Below are positions 34,154 through 43,402 of a stretch of DNA of 64,000 nt, piece after piece. The DNA lies in assembly GCA_016703535.1 (NCBI GenBank), contig JADJBV010000002.1:868001-932000 (forward strand). The letters run 5' to 3'. How positions within the stretch are numbered: position 1 is the stretch's first letter; each line of letters starts with the position of its first letter. The position numbers were made by a program, and so were the translations under genes. The notes beneath the pieces are model-generated. The model was not told where the DNA came from. It worked only from the letters and a program-made list of their open reading frames with translations, and ran no database searches. This stretch comes from Deltaproteobacteria bacterium (lineage in GTDB: Bacteria; Myxococcota; Kuafuiibacteriia; Kuafuiibacteriales; Kuafuiibacteriaceae).

Positions 34154-35902
34154 TTACTCGTACCAGACCACGTAGGCCGACAGGTCAATGTCACCGCCCG
34201 GCGGGCGAGCGCCCGCGAAGGTCGCCGAATATTCGAGTGTGTTCTCTTGGCCGAGGCGGATCGCCGAACCCAAGTCCAACGTTTGTGGCGTCACGGGCAA
34301 GCCTGGGCACCAGTAGGCTCGCTCGGGTGCCCAGTTGCCCCACTGACCGGGAGGTACACCGTCGGCCGCTCGTTCGCCGCAACCCAGGCCGGAGCCGACG
34401 CTGGCGCTGGGGCGGATCTCCTCGAGCGCGGTGCGGTTGAGCACGAACTGGTGCCGATGGTCGCACCATTCGGCGCAGTTGCTCGGGCTGACCTGACCGT
34501 GGCCAGACAGGATGGACACCAAGTTCACCTGGGTGGCGTTGGCCGGCGGCGAAAAGGTGAAGGTCGCAGCGCTGGGGTAGGTCGCGTCAAAGACCCCGCC
34601 CCGGAAGGCCAAGATCGCGCCTTTGGCCCGGCGCCCGCTGCCCGAACGAGACAGGCGCAGATCCAGGTCCACCCGGTATTCGGTGGCCCGTTCCCACTCG
34701 GGTCCGGTCTCCACGAAGAAGCGCTTGGGCCCCCCGGGATCGAGCAGCGGCAACAGGGGGCTGGCGTCGATGGCCCAGTGTTGCACGCCGCGGCGCCAAT
34801 AAGGCGTGATCCAGCGGGCCAACTCCAGGCGATCGCTGCAGTCGTCGTTTTGGCAGACGCTGATCCGGGCGATCCGATCCCACTCCGAACAGGCGAAGGG
34901 GTTGCGCGCGTCGCACTCGATCCGCACGTCCAACTCCAAGCGATCGTAGCTGGCCAAGGCCACCGGGTCGGGAAGCGTGGCGGTGCGGGTGAAGAGCCGA
35001 AGGGTGGTGCGGGTTTCGTGGAGCAACGGCACCACCACGGTTTCGGCTTCGTCGTTCAAGCGGGCCGCCAAGTTGGCCTGAAAATCGTAAAAACGAGGCA
35101 GGAAGCTGGCCATGCGGAAGCTGACTGGGCCGCCGACGTATTCGTTGAGGTTGTCGCCGGCGTCCCAACGCTGCAGTCGATCGATGCCGAACACCGTAGG
35201 GGCCGGGGCCGGGGCCTGCCGACCATCTCCGATGTCGACCACGCTGGTGGGCGCAAAGGCCAAATAGTCCCGGACCATCTCCCCGACGCTGCCTTGGATC
35301 TCGTTGGCCCGGTCGGCGACCAGGTGGAACCTCTGCCACTGGGCCGCCTCTTGGGCCGGGCTGTTGGTGCGCCGTTCGATCGCTGTTTGCAGGCGTTCAC
35401 CCAGGGCGCCGAGTCGGGTCTGGCGGGCGGCGGGATCCAACTCGTAGGAGGTGAAGAAGTAGTGGGCGTGGAGTGGGCTCTGCACCAAGTTGTCGAGGCT
35501 GGAGCGGAAGAGCGCGTTCCCGTTGGCGCCGGGGAAATATACTAAAAATACGAAGGACTCGCAGCCGGTCCACTCGGTCTTGAGGTTCCAGGTGGCACCG
35601 GTGGTGGTGGTGATCGTGAAGTCGCCGGCCAACTCGCCGAACTGCAGGCCACCTTGCGCTTCGTTGAACGGCCGCTTCGGCAGGCCGAGTTCGTCACAAC
35701 GGTTGGGGGGCAGGCCCACGTCGGGCGCGACCCCGCTGTCGAAGGGGCCGCTGTCCGGTGCTTCGCCCGAGTCTTCGGGGCCGGAATCGGGGGCGCCGAG
35801 ATCCTGGACGCCGCTGTCGGGCGGGCCGCCGTCGACCGAGGGCTCGGGATCGGCGCTGCAGGCCCAGGTACAGGCCAAGATCCACGGCAAACAGCGGCGC
35901 AT
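34154..35902 (-). CDS. PNGase F-like secreted lipoprotein
   Basis: From the ATG at 35902 the product has 582 residues; signal peptide MRRCLPWILACTWAC, then a long Asp/Ser/Gly/Pro linker. The rest carries features of peptide-N-glycosidase F family proteins: CSEWDRIARISVC, ELARWITPYWRRGVQHWAIDASPLLPLL in the N-terminal jelly roll, and SGHGQVSPSNCAEWCDHRHQFVLN plus CGERAADGVPPGQWGNWAPERAYWCPG in the second. These enzymes cut N-glycans from glycoprotein asparagine outside the cell. The acidic catalytic residues could not be aligned by eye, so activity is inferred. A TAGCGT hexamer sits 7 bases before the start, suggesting a leaderless message. Confidence 0.8.
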   Translation of the reverse strand: MRRCLPWILACTWACSADPEPSVDGGPPDSGVQDLGAPDSGPEDSGEAPDSGPFDSGVAPDVGLPPNRCDELGLPKRPFNEAQGGLQFGELAGDFTITTTTGATWNLKTEWTGCESFVFLVYFPGANGNALFRSSLDNLVQSPLHAHYFFTSYELDPAARQTRLGALGERLQTAIERRTNSPAQEAAQWQRFHLVADRANEIQGSVGEMVRDYLAFAPTSVVDIGDGRQAPAPAPTVFGIDRLQRWDAGDNLNEYVGGPVSFRMASFLPRFYDFQANLAARLNDEAETVVVPLLHETRTTLRLFTRTATLPDPVALASYDRLELDVRIECDARNPFACSEWDRIARISVCQNDDCSDRLELARWITPYWRRGVQHWAIDASPLLPLLDPGGPKRFFVETGPEWERATEYRVDLDLRLSRSGSGRRAKGAILAFRGGVFDATYPSAATFTFSPPANATQVNLVSILSGHGQVSPSNCAEWCDHRHQFVLNRTALEEIRPSASVGSGLGCGERAADGVPPGQWGNWAPERAYWCPGLPVTPQTLDLGSAIRLGQENTLEYSATFAGARPPGGDIDLSAYVVWYE

Positions 35903-35995
35903 GCCGGGCACGCTAGCAGGAGCGGGGCCGGACCGAGAAGTGGGGTGGGGTTGGGGGTGGGCGCGATCCCGAGGGGAGCGGCCGGCGGGGCGGGT

Positions 35996-37927
35996 TTATT
36001 CGGGGCGACCGACGAGGGTGAAGTTGGAGGTGGCGGCATATCCGCGCACCATCACGTGCACCCGGGCCGGGGCGCTCAAGGTCACGTTGCAGACCTCGTT
36101 GGAGTTCCCGGCGTAGGGCCGGCAGTCGTAGCTGGAGGTGCTGGGGGCGCTGCCGCTCCGCACGTAGAGGTCGGCGTCGCCGTCTCCCGCCATGGTGAAC
36201 ACGTAGCGGCCGGCCACCAGCTCGGTCGTCTCAAAACGAAGCTCCTGGTTTTTGGCGACGGTGCCCTGTTCGTTGAGGCCGGCCCAGGGGGTCGGGCCGG
36301 GGCCGCCGCCTTCGGCGCGTACGGTCAACCGGTAGGCGTTGGCGCCCGAGGCGTAGCCCACGATCATCACGTGGATCACCGCCGGGGCCCGCAAGGTCAC
36401 CCGGCACTCTTCGTTGCTGCCGCCCGAGTAGGGCCGACAGTCGTAGGTGGCGCTGGTCGGCGCCGCGCCGGCCCGCACGTAGAGATCAGCGTCGCCGCCG
36501 GGGGCCGCCGGATCGTGGGCCATGGTGATCACGTAGGTGCCCGCGGGGGCCTCACCGGTCTGATACCGGCGCTCTTCCCGGGCGCCCACCGCACCGCGTT
36601 CGTCCAGGTCTTGGTATTCGCCGCCGCCGCCGCCGCCGCCGGGCTCGTAGCCCGGGTAATAGACGTTGTCTTCTTCCCCGGTGACCACCACGACCTGCCG
36701 GGTGTCCACGTCTTGGAACATGCGCTGGTAGGTCCGGGGCTGGTTGTAGGCGAGGAGGCCGCGGATCAGCGCCATGTCGGCGGCCGCGTTGGTCGCGAAG
36801 TACGAGGGCCGAGCGTTGGTGATGATCTCCATGAACTGGGTGCCTTCGGGATCGCCAGGGTTGAGGCGGGCCCGAGATTCGGCCAGGGCGCCGTCCACGT
36901 AGGCGAAGGTGTCGCAGCCGTTCATGAAGACGATCTGGTACTTGCCGGCCCGGAACTGGCCCTTGCGCGCCAAAGCCCGGACGTTGGAGCCGAGCCCCGC
37001 GTGGCCGTTGTAGGCGATGAGGTCCGCCTCGGTGGACAGCGCGGCGTAGCGGGCGTCAAAGGCGGCGCCCGCGGTGCGGACGTTGTCGACCAACAGCGCG
37101 TGGACGCGGATCCGTCGGCCGTCGGCCAAGGTGGCCTCGATGGTCACGTCCGGAGCCGAGACCCCCGGAGAGGTGCCGAGGTCGGCCGGGATGGTGGTCT
37201 CGTTGCTGAACTCCGCGCGGATCACCGACAAGAAGCGGTTGTAACCGGCGATGCCGGCGTCGCTCGCGGTGGTGGCGCCGTCCTCATATTTGCCGAAGAT
37301 CGCGACCACGATCAGCAGGTCGTCTTCCCAGACCTGCTGGTACTCGGGGTACTTGTTGTTGGTGTTTTCGGCGCTGACCGAAGCGGTGGCGCGGGTTCGC
37401 AACACGTCGGCGGCGGCCACTTGGCAGCCGCTGCGGCTCGGCCGGTAGTAGTACCAGTAGTTGCCGGCCTCGAGGTCATGGGCCGACGGATCGGCGCAGG
37501 CCGCGCCGTAGGTGGTGGCGAAGCGCTCTTGGGCGGCGCTGTCGAGATCGATCGGCAAGATCAACTCGTAGCTCGTGGGCAGGTTGGTCTTGCTGCCCCA
37601 GGCCACCGGCAAGGAGGCGTGGTAGCGGATGCGGTAGCGCGAGCCTTCCCGGGTCGAACGCACGTTGCTCAAGGTCAAGGCGTCCAAGCGGCCGACCGAG
37701 TTGTTCCCGTTGAGTTGGCCGATGGTGAACAGCAGCTGATCTTCGATCCAGCTGTTCGGGTTGTAGCTGCTGTTGACCAGCAGCTCGCCGTCGAACTCGA
37801 AGACCATCAAGGTCGCCAGGTGGCTGGAGAAGGGATCTTCGTCGACGGCCAGGTCGGGGGCTTCTTCGGGGCCACACGAGGCTCCGAGGAGGCCAAGGGT
37901 GAGGAGGAGGGTTCGTGAGGTTCGCAT
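35996..37927 (-). CDS. lipoprotein with clan CD-like peptidase motifs and two PPC domains
   Basis: A 643-residue lipoprotein (lipobox GASC, Cys18). Residues 200-420 contain two strand-plus-motif units, LIAYNGHAG (His309) and YQIVFMNGCDT (Cys338), arranged like the catalytic His and Cys of clan CD peptidases (caspase, gingipain, legumain groups), with a spacing close to that of gingipain-type enzymes. After a Gly run, two bacterial pre-peptidase C-terminal domains follow (about 445-540 and 553-640), each with GDADLYVR and DCRPY signatures. PPC domains are normally removed from or bind with secreted peptidases. Peptidase activity is therefore likely but unproven. Divergent from the metzincin at 38105. 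Confidence 0.75.
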   Translation of the reverse strand: MRTSRTLLLTLGLLGASCGPEEAPDLAVDEDPFSSHLATLMVFEFDGELLVNSSYNPNSWIEDQLLFTIGQLNGNNSVGRLDALTLSNVRSTREGSRYRIRYHASLPVAWGSKTNLPTSYELILPIDLDSAAQERFATTYGAACADPSAHDLEAGNYWYYYRPSRSGCQVAAADVLRTRATASVSAENTNNKYPEYQQVWEDDLLIVVAIFGKYEDGATTASDAGIAGYNRFLSVIRAEFSNETTIPADLGTSPGVSAPDVTIEATLADGRRIRVHALLVDNVRTAGAAFDARYAALSTEADLIAYNGHAGLGSNVRALARKGQFRAGKYQIVFMNGCDTFAYVDGALAESRARLNPGDPEGTQFMEIITNARPSYFATNAAADMALIRGLLAYNQPRTYQRMFQDVDTRQVVVVTGEEDNVYYPGYEPGGGGGGGEYQDLDERGAVGAREERRYQTGEAPAGTYVITMAHDPAAPGGDADLYVRAGAAPTSATYDCRPYSGGSNEECRVTLRAPAVIHVMIVGYASGANAYRLTVRAEGGGPGPTPWAGLNEQGTVAKNQELRFETTELVAGRYVFTMAGDGDADLYVRSGSAPSTSSYDCRPYAGNSNEVCNVTLSAPARVHVMVRGYAATSNFTLVGRPE

Positions 37928-38104
37928 GATGTGGGCGCCGCTCCTTGTCGTCCCCAGTGGGACTTACGCGCCCCGACTACTACGCCTGTTTTCCCCAGAG
38001 CTACCCAAATTGGACCGTGTGGTTCAGTCGCCAAAAGCGCATTGATAGCAGGGTCTTACGGATCGATGTCGGAAAGTTGAGGGCGCCCTCCATACAGGAG
38101 GTTC

Positions 38105-39916
38105 ATGAAGAACCTCTCGATCCCCATCCTGGCGGCCGCGGTCCTGACCGTGGGCTGCTCCGAAGAATACCTCGACTGCGTCAACGCCTGGCAGGAGTGC
38201 AACTGCCCCCCGAGTGGGCCGGCGATCGCAGCGGCGGAGGCCACCTACGACCTGTGCATCGAGAACTGTCCAGTCCTCGATCCCAACAGCCCTGAGCAAC
38301 AACAACTCGCGGCGGGGCGCTGCATCAAGGCCTGCGGTGACGCTCGCAATGAAGCGATCGAAGAGGCGACGGCTTGCCAGGAGGAGTGCGACGACGAGTT
38401 CGACGAGTGCACGGGCGCCATCTTGGGGTGTTCGGATCCGACTAGCACGCAATACCTGGTGCAGTTGTCGATCTCCAATTGGGGTGCCAACGACCCGCTG
38501 GTTGATCCCCAACACGGGTTCTTTTTGTGTGAGGACCACTTCCCTCCGTTCTCGATGGAGCGAAACGAGGTGGTGCAAGCGATTCAACAATACGACCAGG
38601 TCGAGGGCAGCGACATTGGCTTCTTCGCGCTTTCGCAGCCGCACCAGGACAAGTCTGCGCTGTTCGCCGATCCGCCTACGGTCAGCACCTTTGACTACGT
38701 CGACAACGCCAATGACTCTTTCGTGCACGCTTGCCACCCAGACAACACGACGGCCTGCTTCGACAACGATGCCTTGGGGATCGACGGTTTCGCCATCAAC
38801 ACCTGCTCCTACGCCGACGGTGAGTGGAGCGGCGATGGGGACCGTGAGTTCGTCGCCATCACCGCCAACGCCAACTGCTACACCTACTTCACCGACCCGA
38901 CCTCCAGCGACTATGTCAGAGAGGTCAGCGCACTCCACGAGTTTGGCCATGCCGCCGGGATGGCCCACTCACCGGTCGACGAACAGATCTACATCTCCAC
39001 CATGCAGGGCAACCTGAAGTACCTCTCGGCCTACGACGTGAAGTTCTTGCGGGACCACTACTCGAGGTACACTGGGCCGAACCGTGACTTCGTGGCCAGC
39101 TCCAAGATCCGCATCGACTTCGGTGGAGCCAACCCGATCATCGACACCTTCGCCAAAGAGAACCCGGATCGCCTCTACCTGGTCGGCGACGTGGTCTACG
39201 ACTGCAGCACCCAAGCCCCTGCGGTTTTTTACGCGGCTTGGTTCAACACCGGCGAAGATGACCAGGAGGCCGATCACTGCATGATCAACGAGCTGCGCCT
39301 GGAGCAACCCAGCGCCGCCCACGAAGCGAAGATCGTCAGCTGGCACGCGGCCCAGATGCCGTCCGAGTCCCAGGATCAGTGGGTCGGTGGCTCCAACACC
39401 GTGGCCAGCGACTTCGTCGGCCTCAGCCGCGGCGTGGACATCGACCTGGTCTTCGAGGTCAACGTCTACGAGCAATATCGGGAGCGGAGCACCAACAACA
39501 TCGTGCGGACCCCGGTGAAGCTCTACGACACCTCGGCTTGTGTCCCGCCGAGCCCGTTGCCTCCGGCCCCCGTGGCGCCGATCCGGAAGATCGGGGCGAC
39601 CAGCTACGACATTACGGCCCAATATCTGAACCAGGTTACGGCCAACCCGTTGGCGGTGGCTCGAGGCGTGACGGTGGTGCCGGCGCCGGTCGCGGGGTTG
39701 GGGTTGGGGCTGAAGCTCAAGGCGATCGAGGAGGGGAGCCCGTTGTTCCTGATGGGGGCGCAGGTCGGGGATATCTTGTGGCGGGTCGACGGTCAGCCGA
39801 TCACGGGGTTGGGGACGGCGATCAGTGCGCTGAACAAGGTCAAGAATGGGGGGACGGTGGTGATTGGGTATGTGCGGGGGAGCATGATGAGGAGCGCGAG
39901 TTACAAGAAGAGGTGA
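38105..39916 (+). CDS. secreted metzincin-type zinc metalloprotease with PDZ domain
   Basis: The ATG at 38105 follows a perfect AGGAGG (38096-38101). The 603-residue product is a lipoprotein (TVGCSEE, Cys18) with a Cys-rich N-terminal region (residues 20-110). The zinc site HEFGHAAGMAH (His278, Glu279, His282, His288) and a following Met-turn Met300 define a metzincin. The last 70 residues form a PDZ domain (VGDILWRVDGQPITGLGTAISALNKVKNGG), as in proteins that bind other C-termini or secretion components. The Cys-rich head may be a pro-domain or tether. It likely digests or processes proteins at the cell surface. Confidence 0.88.
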   Translation: MKNLSIPILAAAVLTVGCSEEYLDCVNAWQECNCPPSGPAIAAAEATYDLCIENCPVLDPNSPEQQQLAAGRCIKACGDARNEAIEEATACQEECDDEFDECTGAILGCSDPTSTQYLVQLSISNWGANDPLVDPQHGFFLCEDHFPPFSMERNEVVQAIQQYDQVEGSDIGFFALSQPHQDKSALFADPPTVSTFDYVDNANDSFVHACHPDNTTACFDNDALGIDGFAINTCSYADGEWSGDGDREFVAITANANCYTYFTDPTSSDYVREVSALHEFGHAAGMAHSPVDEQIYISTMQGNLKYLSAYDVKFLRDHYSRYTGPNRDFVASSKIRIDFGGANPIIDTFAKENPDRLYLVGDVVYDCSTQAPAVFYAAWFNTGEDDQEADHCMINELRLEQPSAAHEAKIVSWHAAQMPSESQDQWVGGSNTVASDFVGLSRGVDIDLVFEVNVYEQYRERSTNNIVRTPVKLYDTSACVPPSPLPPAPVAPIRKIGATSYDITAQYLNQVTANPLAVARGVTVVPAPVAGLGLGLKLKAIEEGSPLFLMGAQVGDILWRVDGQPITGLGTAISALNKVKNGGTVVIGYVRGSMMRSASYKKR

Positions 39917-39947
39917 GGGGGGTGGTGGTCGTGGTTGGGGTTGGTTC

Positions 39948-39993
39948 GGCCACGGCCACGGCCACGGCCACGATCACGATCACGATCACGATC
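39948..39993. repeat. hexanucleotide tandem repeat between convergent genes
   Basis: Four copies of GGCCAC (39948-39971) run into three copies of GATCAC plus GATC (39972-39993). The units are six bases and share CAC. It lies 31 bases past the metalloprotease stop and 43 before the stop of 40037-40687, so slippage would not touch a reading frame. No terminator hairpin with a T run is visible nearby. Confidence 0.8.
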
Positions 39994-40036
39994 CGCGGCT
40001 CGCGGACCGTGGGTCGCGGGTCCCGTTGCGCGCGGC

Positions 40037-40687
40037 TCAGTAGGCTTCGGGGGGGATGTCGAGTTTGTTCTTGTTGAAGCCGAACCAGTAGGTGACTTCG
40101 AGGCCGATCATCACGCCGCCGGCGATCAACCCGTCCCCGGGCAACAACATGCCTTCGAGGAAGCCGGTGAAGGCGAACCCGCCCGACTCGTATTTGTCCT
40201 TCTCGTACCAAGGAAACAGGTCGTAGCTGACGCCCAGGGTGTAGAGCGCCCCGGCGGTGCCGCTCGGGTCTTTTTCGGTCTCTTCTTCGGGCTTGGCCCG
40301 GGCCACGCCCATGCCGCCGACGCCGACTGAACCTCGGATCGCGAAGTCTTCGCCGGGCAGGGGGGTCAACATCAGCTCCAGGGACAAGGCGCCCCAGCCG
40401 CCGCCCCAGACGTCGTTACCGCCGCCGCCGGCGTTGATCGCCAGGCCGAAGCCGATCCAGTCGTTGGCCATCTGGCCGCCCCGGGCCGCGAAGCCGAAGC
40501 CGGTCATGAAGCCCAGGCCGCCCAGGTTTTCGTCGCTGATGGTCAAGGCGCCGTTGCGCAGGCCACCGGCCACATAAAAACCTTGGCGAGCGGCCGGCTT
40601 CAGGAGCCTGAGCTCTTGGGTGTCTTCTTGGGCCCAGGCCCCGGTCGGGACCAACATCGCCACCGACAGAACAAGGAAGGTGCGCAT
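40037..40687 (-). CDS. small outer-membrane beta-barrel protein, last gene of TonB operon
   Basis: A 216-residue protein with signal peptide (GAWAQED). The mature part is Gly-rich with alternating aromatic residues and short loops (FGFAARGGQMANDWIGFGLAINAGGGG, ending KNKLDIPPEAY), as in 8-strand OmpA-type barrels or lipid A modifying enzymes; no catalytic motif is seen. The ATG overlaps the stop of the TonB-dependent receptor. It probably helps the receptor or stabilises the outer membrane around it. Confidence 0.72.
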   Translation of the reverse strand: MRTFLVLSVAMLVPTGAWAQEDTQELRLLKPAARQGFYVAGGLRNGALTISDENLGGLGFMTGFGFAARGGQMANDWIGFGLAINAGGGGNDVWGGGWGALSLELMLTPLPGEDFAIRGSVGVGGMGVARAKPEEETEKDPSGTAGALYTLGVSYDLFPWYEKDKYESGGFAFTGFLEGMLLPGDGLIAGGVMIGLEVTYWFGFNKNKLDIPPEAY

Positions 40688-43401
40688 CAGAAGTCTCCTC
40701 GCACGCCGAGGATCGGGTAGATGGGCAATCCCTGTTGAGGGTTGCGTCGGGTGTAGTCGAACTCGAAGGTGAAGCCTTCGACGTTGGTCCGGTTGTAGGC
40801 GTTGACCAAACTCAGGTACGCCGCGAACTTCCAAGCGTCGAAGATCCAGGTCTTGTCGACCCGGACGTCGAGCTGGTGAAAGAGCGGGAGGCGATCCGAG
40901 TTCACCGCGCCCACGATCGGCACGTAGGTGCCGAGGTCGGTGTTGACCACCGGGCTGACGTCGGGCCGGGTCAAGAAGGGCGTGGTTGGGTTGCCCGAGA
41001 CGATCCGCCAGCGGATGCCGAACTCCCAGTTCTCCGGGAACACGTAGGACGCGACCACGGCCAAGATGTGGGTCTGATCGAAGTCGAAGAGCCGAGGTTC
41101 GGTCTCGCCCGAGTCGATGCGGGAGGCTCGGCTCAAGGTGTAGGTCAACCAACCCCGGAGGTTGTTGTTGAACTTGTGCTCCAGGAACAACTCCATGCCG
41201 TAGACCGTGCCGCGACCGCCGTTGTCGACGTTGAGGGGCACCGTCTTGCCATCCCGAACCACCGTCGCGTTGGTGGGGCTGACCAGGTTGTCCAGGGCCT
41301 TGTAGAAGAGGACCATGTCGAACTTGAGGTACGGCTCGGGGGTCCACTCGGCGCCCACCGAGTAGTGAATGGCGCGCTGCAGGCCGATGTCCGGGTTGCC
41401 GAAGATCGGGTCGGCGCTCTGGGGCTCGCCGTCTTGGTGCACCAAGCCGATGCCACCTTTGACCGTCCACTCGGGCAGCAGCTGGTAGCGGGCCACCAGC
41501 CGCGGATCCAAGCTGACTTCGTCCAGGAGCTCCCAGTAGTCGAGTCGCAGGCCAGGTACCAAGGTGAGGCCTTCAAAGGGTACGATGGTCGCCTCGACAT
41601 AAGGCGCCACCAGGAAGTTTCGTTGCCCTTCGACCTTGGTGAACAAGACGTCGTCGATGTCCGGGTTGCCCACGTTTTGACCGCCTTGGCCCTCGCTGGG
41701 CGGACGCGGCAACAGGACCTCGACATCGGCGATCCGCATCAAGCCATCGATGCCACCGGCCAACGTGAAGGCGTCGGCGAACTTCCACTCGGCCCGCTCC
41801 CGGAGCTGGAGCTGGTTGTTCTGGAGGAGGAAGCGGAACTGGTCTCCGAAGGTGAAGTTGATGTTGTCCTGGCCGGCCGAAAAGCTGAGCTGATTGTTGA
41901 ACTCGCTGCTCGGTGTGTAGCGGTATTCGGCGATCGCCCGGAAGAAGTTGGTTCCCGCGTTCAGATTGCCGCTTCGGCTTTGGGTGCTGAAGGAAGCCGG
42001 ATTCTCGAAGAGAAGTTCGATGATGTCGTCGGATCCCAAAACGGTGAGCTGCAGGTCGTGGCTGGGCGCAGGCCTCCAGTTGGCCAAGATCTGGAAGTCG
42101 TAATAGACCGGCGCCGACGTCAGGCTGACGTTGCCGTCTTCCGGCAAGACCGCCTTCAGCACCAAGTCGATGTAGCTGCGGCGCCCGGCGATGGCGATGG
42201 CCGCGTTTTCGCCGATGGGCACCTCCAGGTAGAGGGAGGTGTCGAGCAAGCTCACGTCCAAAGAGCCGTGCACCGCGTCGGGCTTGAGCCGCTTGATCTT
42301 GGCGTCGAAGATGCCGCCGGTCTTGCGGCCGTAATATACTGAATAGTTGCCCGGGAAGAAGTCGATGCTCTCGATGACGTCGGCCGGGATCACGCTGCGC
42401 AGACCGCCGAAGTGGTAGATCAGCGGGATGTCGACGCCGTTGATGAACACGCCGGTGTCGTTGGGGCCCGAGCCGCGGACGATGATCTGACCGCTGCCTT
42501 GTTGGGAGCGGGCCACGCCGGGCAAGTTCTCCACCACTTGGATCGGATCGCCGAGGGTGCCGGCGATCTTGGTGATCTCCTTGATCTCCAAGGTGCGGCG
42601 GTTGACCTCCTTCTTGACCCGCTCCGCCTCGACCAACACGTCGTAGGGGTTGTAGGTGCCTTTTTCGATGAAGTAGACCACCTCGGTCACTTGGCCCGCG
42701 GTCACCTCTTCGGTGGTCCGGAACGGGAAATAGCCGTCGGCCTCGGCCAAGATCTTCCACTCCCCGGGCTCTAGGTCATAAAAGTTGAAGACGCCGTCGT
42801 CGCCGCTGACCGCCTCGTAGCCTTCGGTTTGACCGTCTTCGCTCTCGCGGAAGATGGTCACCACCACACCTGGCACCAAAGAGCGGGTGCCTCGGGCCCG
42901 CATCACGCCCGTGAAGTTCATGACCTTGGGGCGGTCCGGCGGCGGCGGCGCGTCGGTCCCGGCGATGGTCGGCGGGGGCGGCGGCGGCAGGGGCGGCAAC
43001 TTGAAGCGGAAGGTGTACTGGATCCGAACCGGGACCTTCTCCCCTTCGGCTTCGGCGGGCTCGAACTCGAGCCGCGATCCCGCGACCGTGGCGGCCTGAT
43101 CGAAGCCGTAGTTGGCGATGGTCGACGATCGGGACGGCAACACCGAAACCACGCCGGTGGAGGAGGTTACGGTCTCGGCGGTGGTCGAGGACGACACCAC
43201 GTCGGCGGCCGACACGTAGCCGTCGGCGTCGATGTCCAGCTCGAGCACCACGGTGGCCTCGACCCGATCCCGTAAGGCCGGCGCCGGGTAGATGGCCTCG
43301 ACGTTTTTCTTCACCTTCGGGAGTTTGGTGATCGGCTTCTCTTCGCCCTGAGCGGAGGCCAAGGTTGGCAGGAGCAGCAGCAGCAGGGGCAGGGACCGCA
43401 T
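40687..43401 (-). CDS. TonB-dependent receptor with N-terminal TonB_C-like and carboxypeptidase-regulatory domains
   Basis: From the ATG at 43401 the product has 904 residues with signal peptide (TLASAQG). Residues 30-135 match the TonB C-terminal fold (YPAPALRDRVEATVVLELDIDADGYV, later GSRLEFEPAEAEGEKVPVRIQYTFRFKL), usually found on the energy transducer and not on the receptor. A Pro run (136-145), a carboxypeptidase-regulatory-like domain (160-250), plug (260-400, SGQIIVRGSGPNDTGVFINGVDIP) and beta barrel follow, ending with an aromatic-rich strand. It imports an unknown large or scarce nutrient. The upstream lipoprotein stop lies one base before the start, and the TonB partner is encoded two genes upstream. 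Confidence 0.9.
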   Translation of the reverse strand: MRSLPLLLLLLPTLASAQGEEKPITKLPKVKKNVEAIYPAPALRDRVEATVVLELDIDADGYVSAADVVSSSTTAETVTSSTGVVSVLPSRSSTIANYGFDQAATVAGSRLEFEPAEAEGEKVPVRIQYTFRFKLPPLPPPPPPTIAGTDAPPPPDRPKVMNFTGVMRARGTRSLVPGVVVTIFRESEDGQTEGYEAVSGDDGVFNFYDLEPGEWKILAEADGYFPFRTTEEVTAGQVTEVVYFIEKGTYNPYDVLVEAERVKKEVNRRTLEIKEITKIAGTLGDPIQVVENLPGVARSQQGSGQIIVRGSGPNDTGVFINGVDIPLIYHFGGLRSVIPADVIESIDFFPGNYSVYYGRKTGGIFDAKIKRLKPDAVHGSLDVSLLDTSLYLEVPIGENAAIAIAGRRSYIDLVLKAVLPEDGNVSLTSAPVYYDFQILANWRPAPSHDLQLTVLGSDDIIELLFENPASFSTQSRSGNLNAGTNFFRAIAEYRYTPSSEFNNQLSFSAGQDNINFTFGDQFRFLLQNNQLQLRERAEWKFADAFTLAGGIDGLMRIADVEVLLPRPPSEGQGGQNVGNPDIDDVLFTKVEGQRNFLVAPYVEATIVPFEGLTLVPGLRLDYWELLDEVSLDPRLVARYQLLPEWTVKGGIGLVHQDGEPQSADPIFGNPDIGLQRAIHYSVGAEWTPEPYLKFDMVLFYKALDNLVSPTNATVVRDGKTVPLNVDNGGRGTVYGMELFLEHKFNNNLRGWLTYTLSRASRIDSGETEPRLFDFDQTHILAVVASYVFPENWEFGIRWRIVSGNPTTPFLTRPDVSPVVNTDLGTYVPIVGAVNSDRLPLFHQLDVRVDKTWIFDAWKFAAYLSLVNAYNRTNVEGFTFEFDYTRRNPQQGLPIYPILGVRGDF

Positions 43402-43402
43402 C

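Noticed and set aside
39948..39993. CRISPR array
   Set aside because: Units are six bases and contiguous, with no spacers.
40735..42342. Plus-strand frame opposite the TonB-dependent receptor
   Set aside because: No domain, and the minus strand encodes an uninterrupted receptor.
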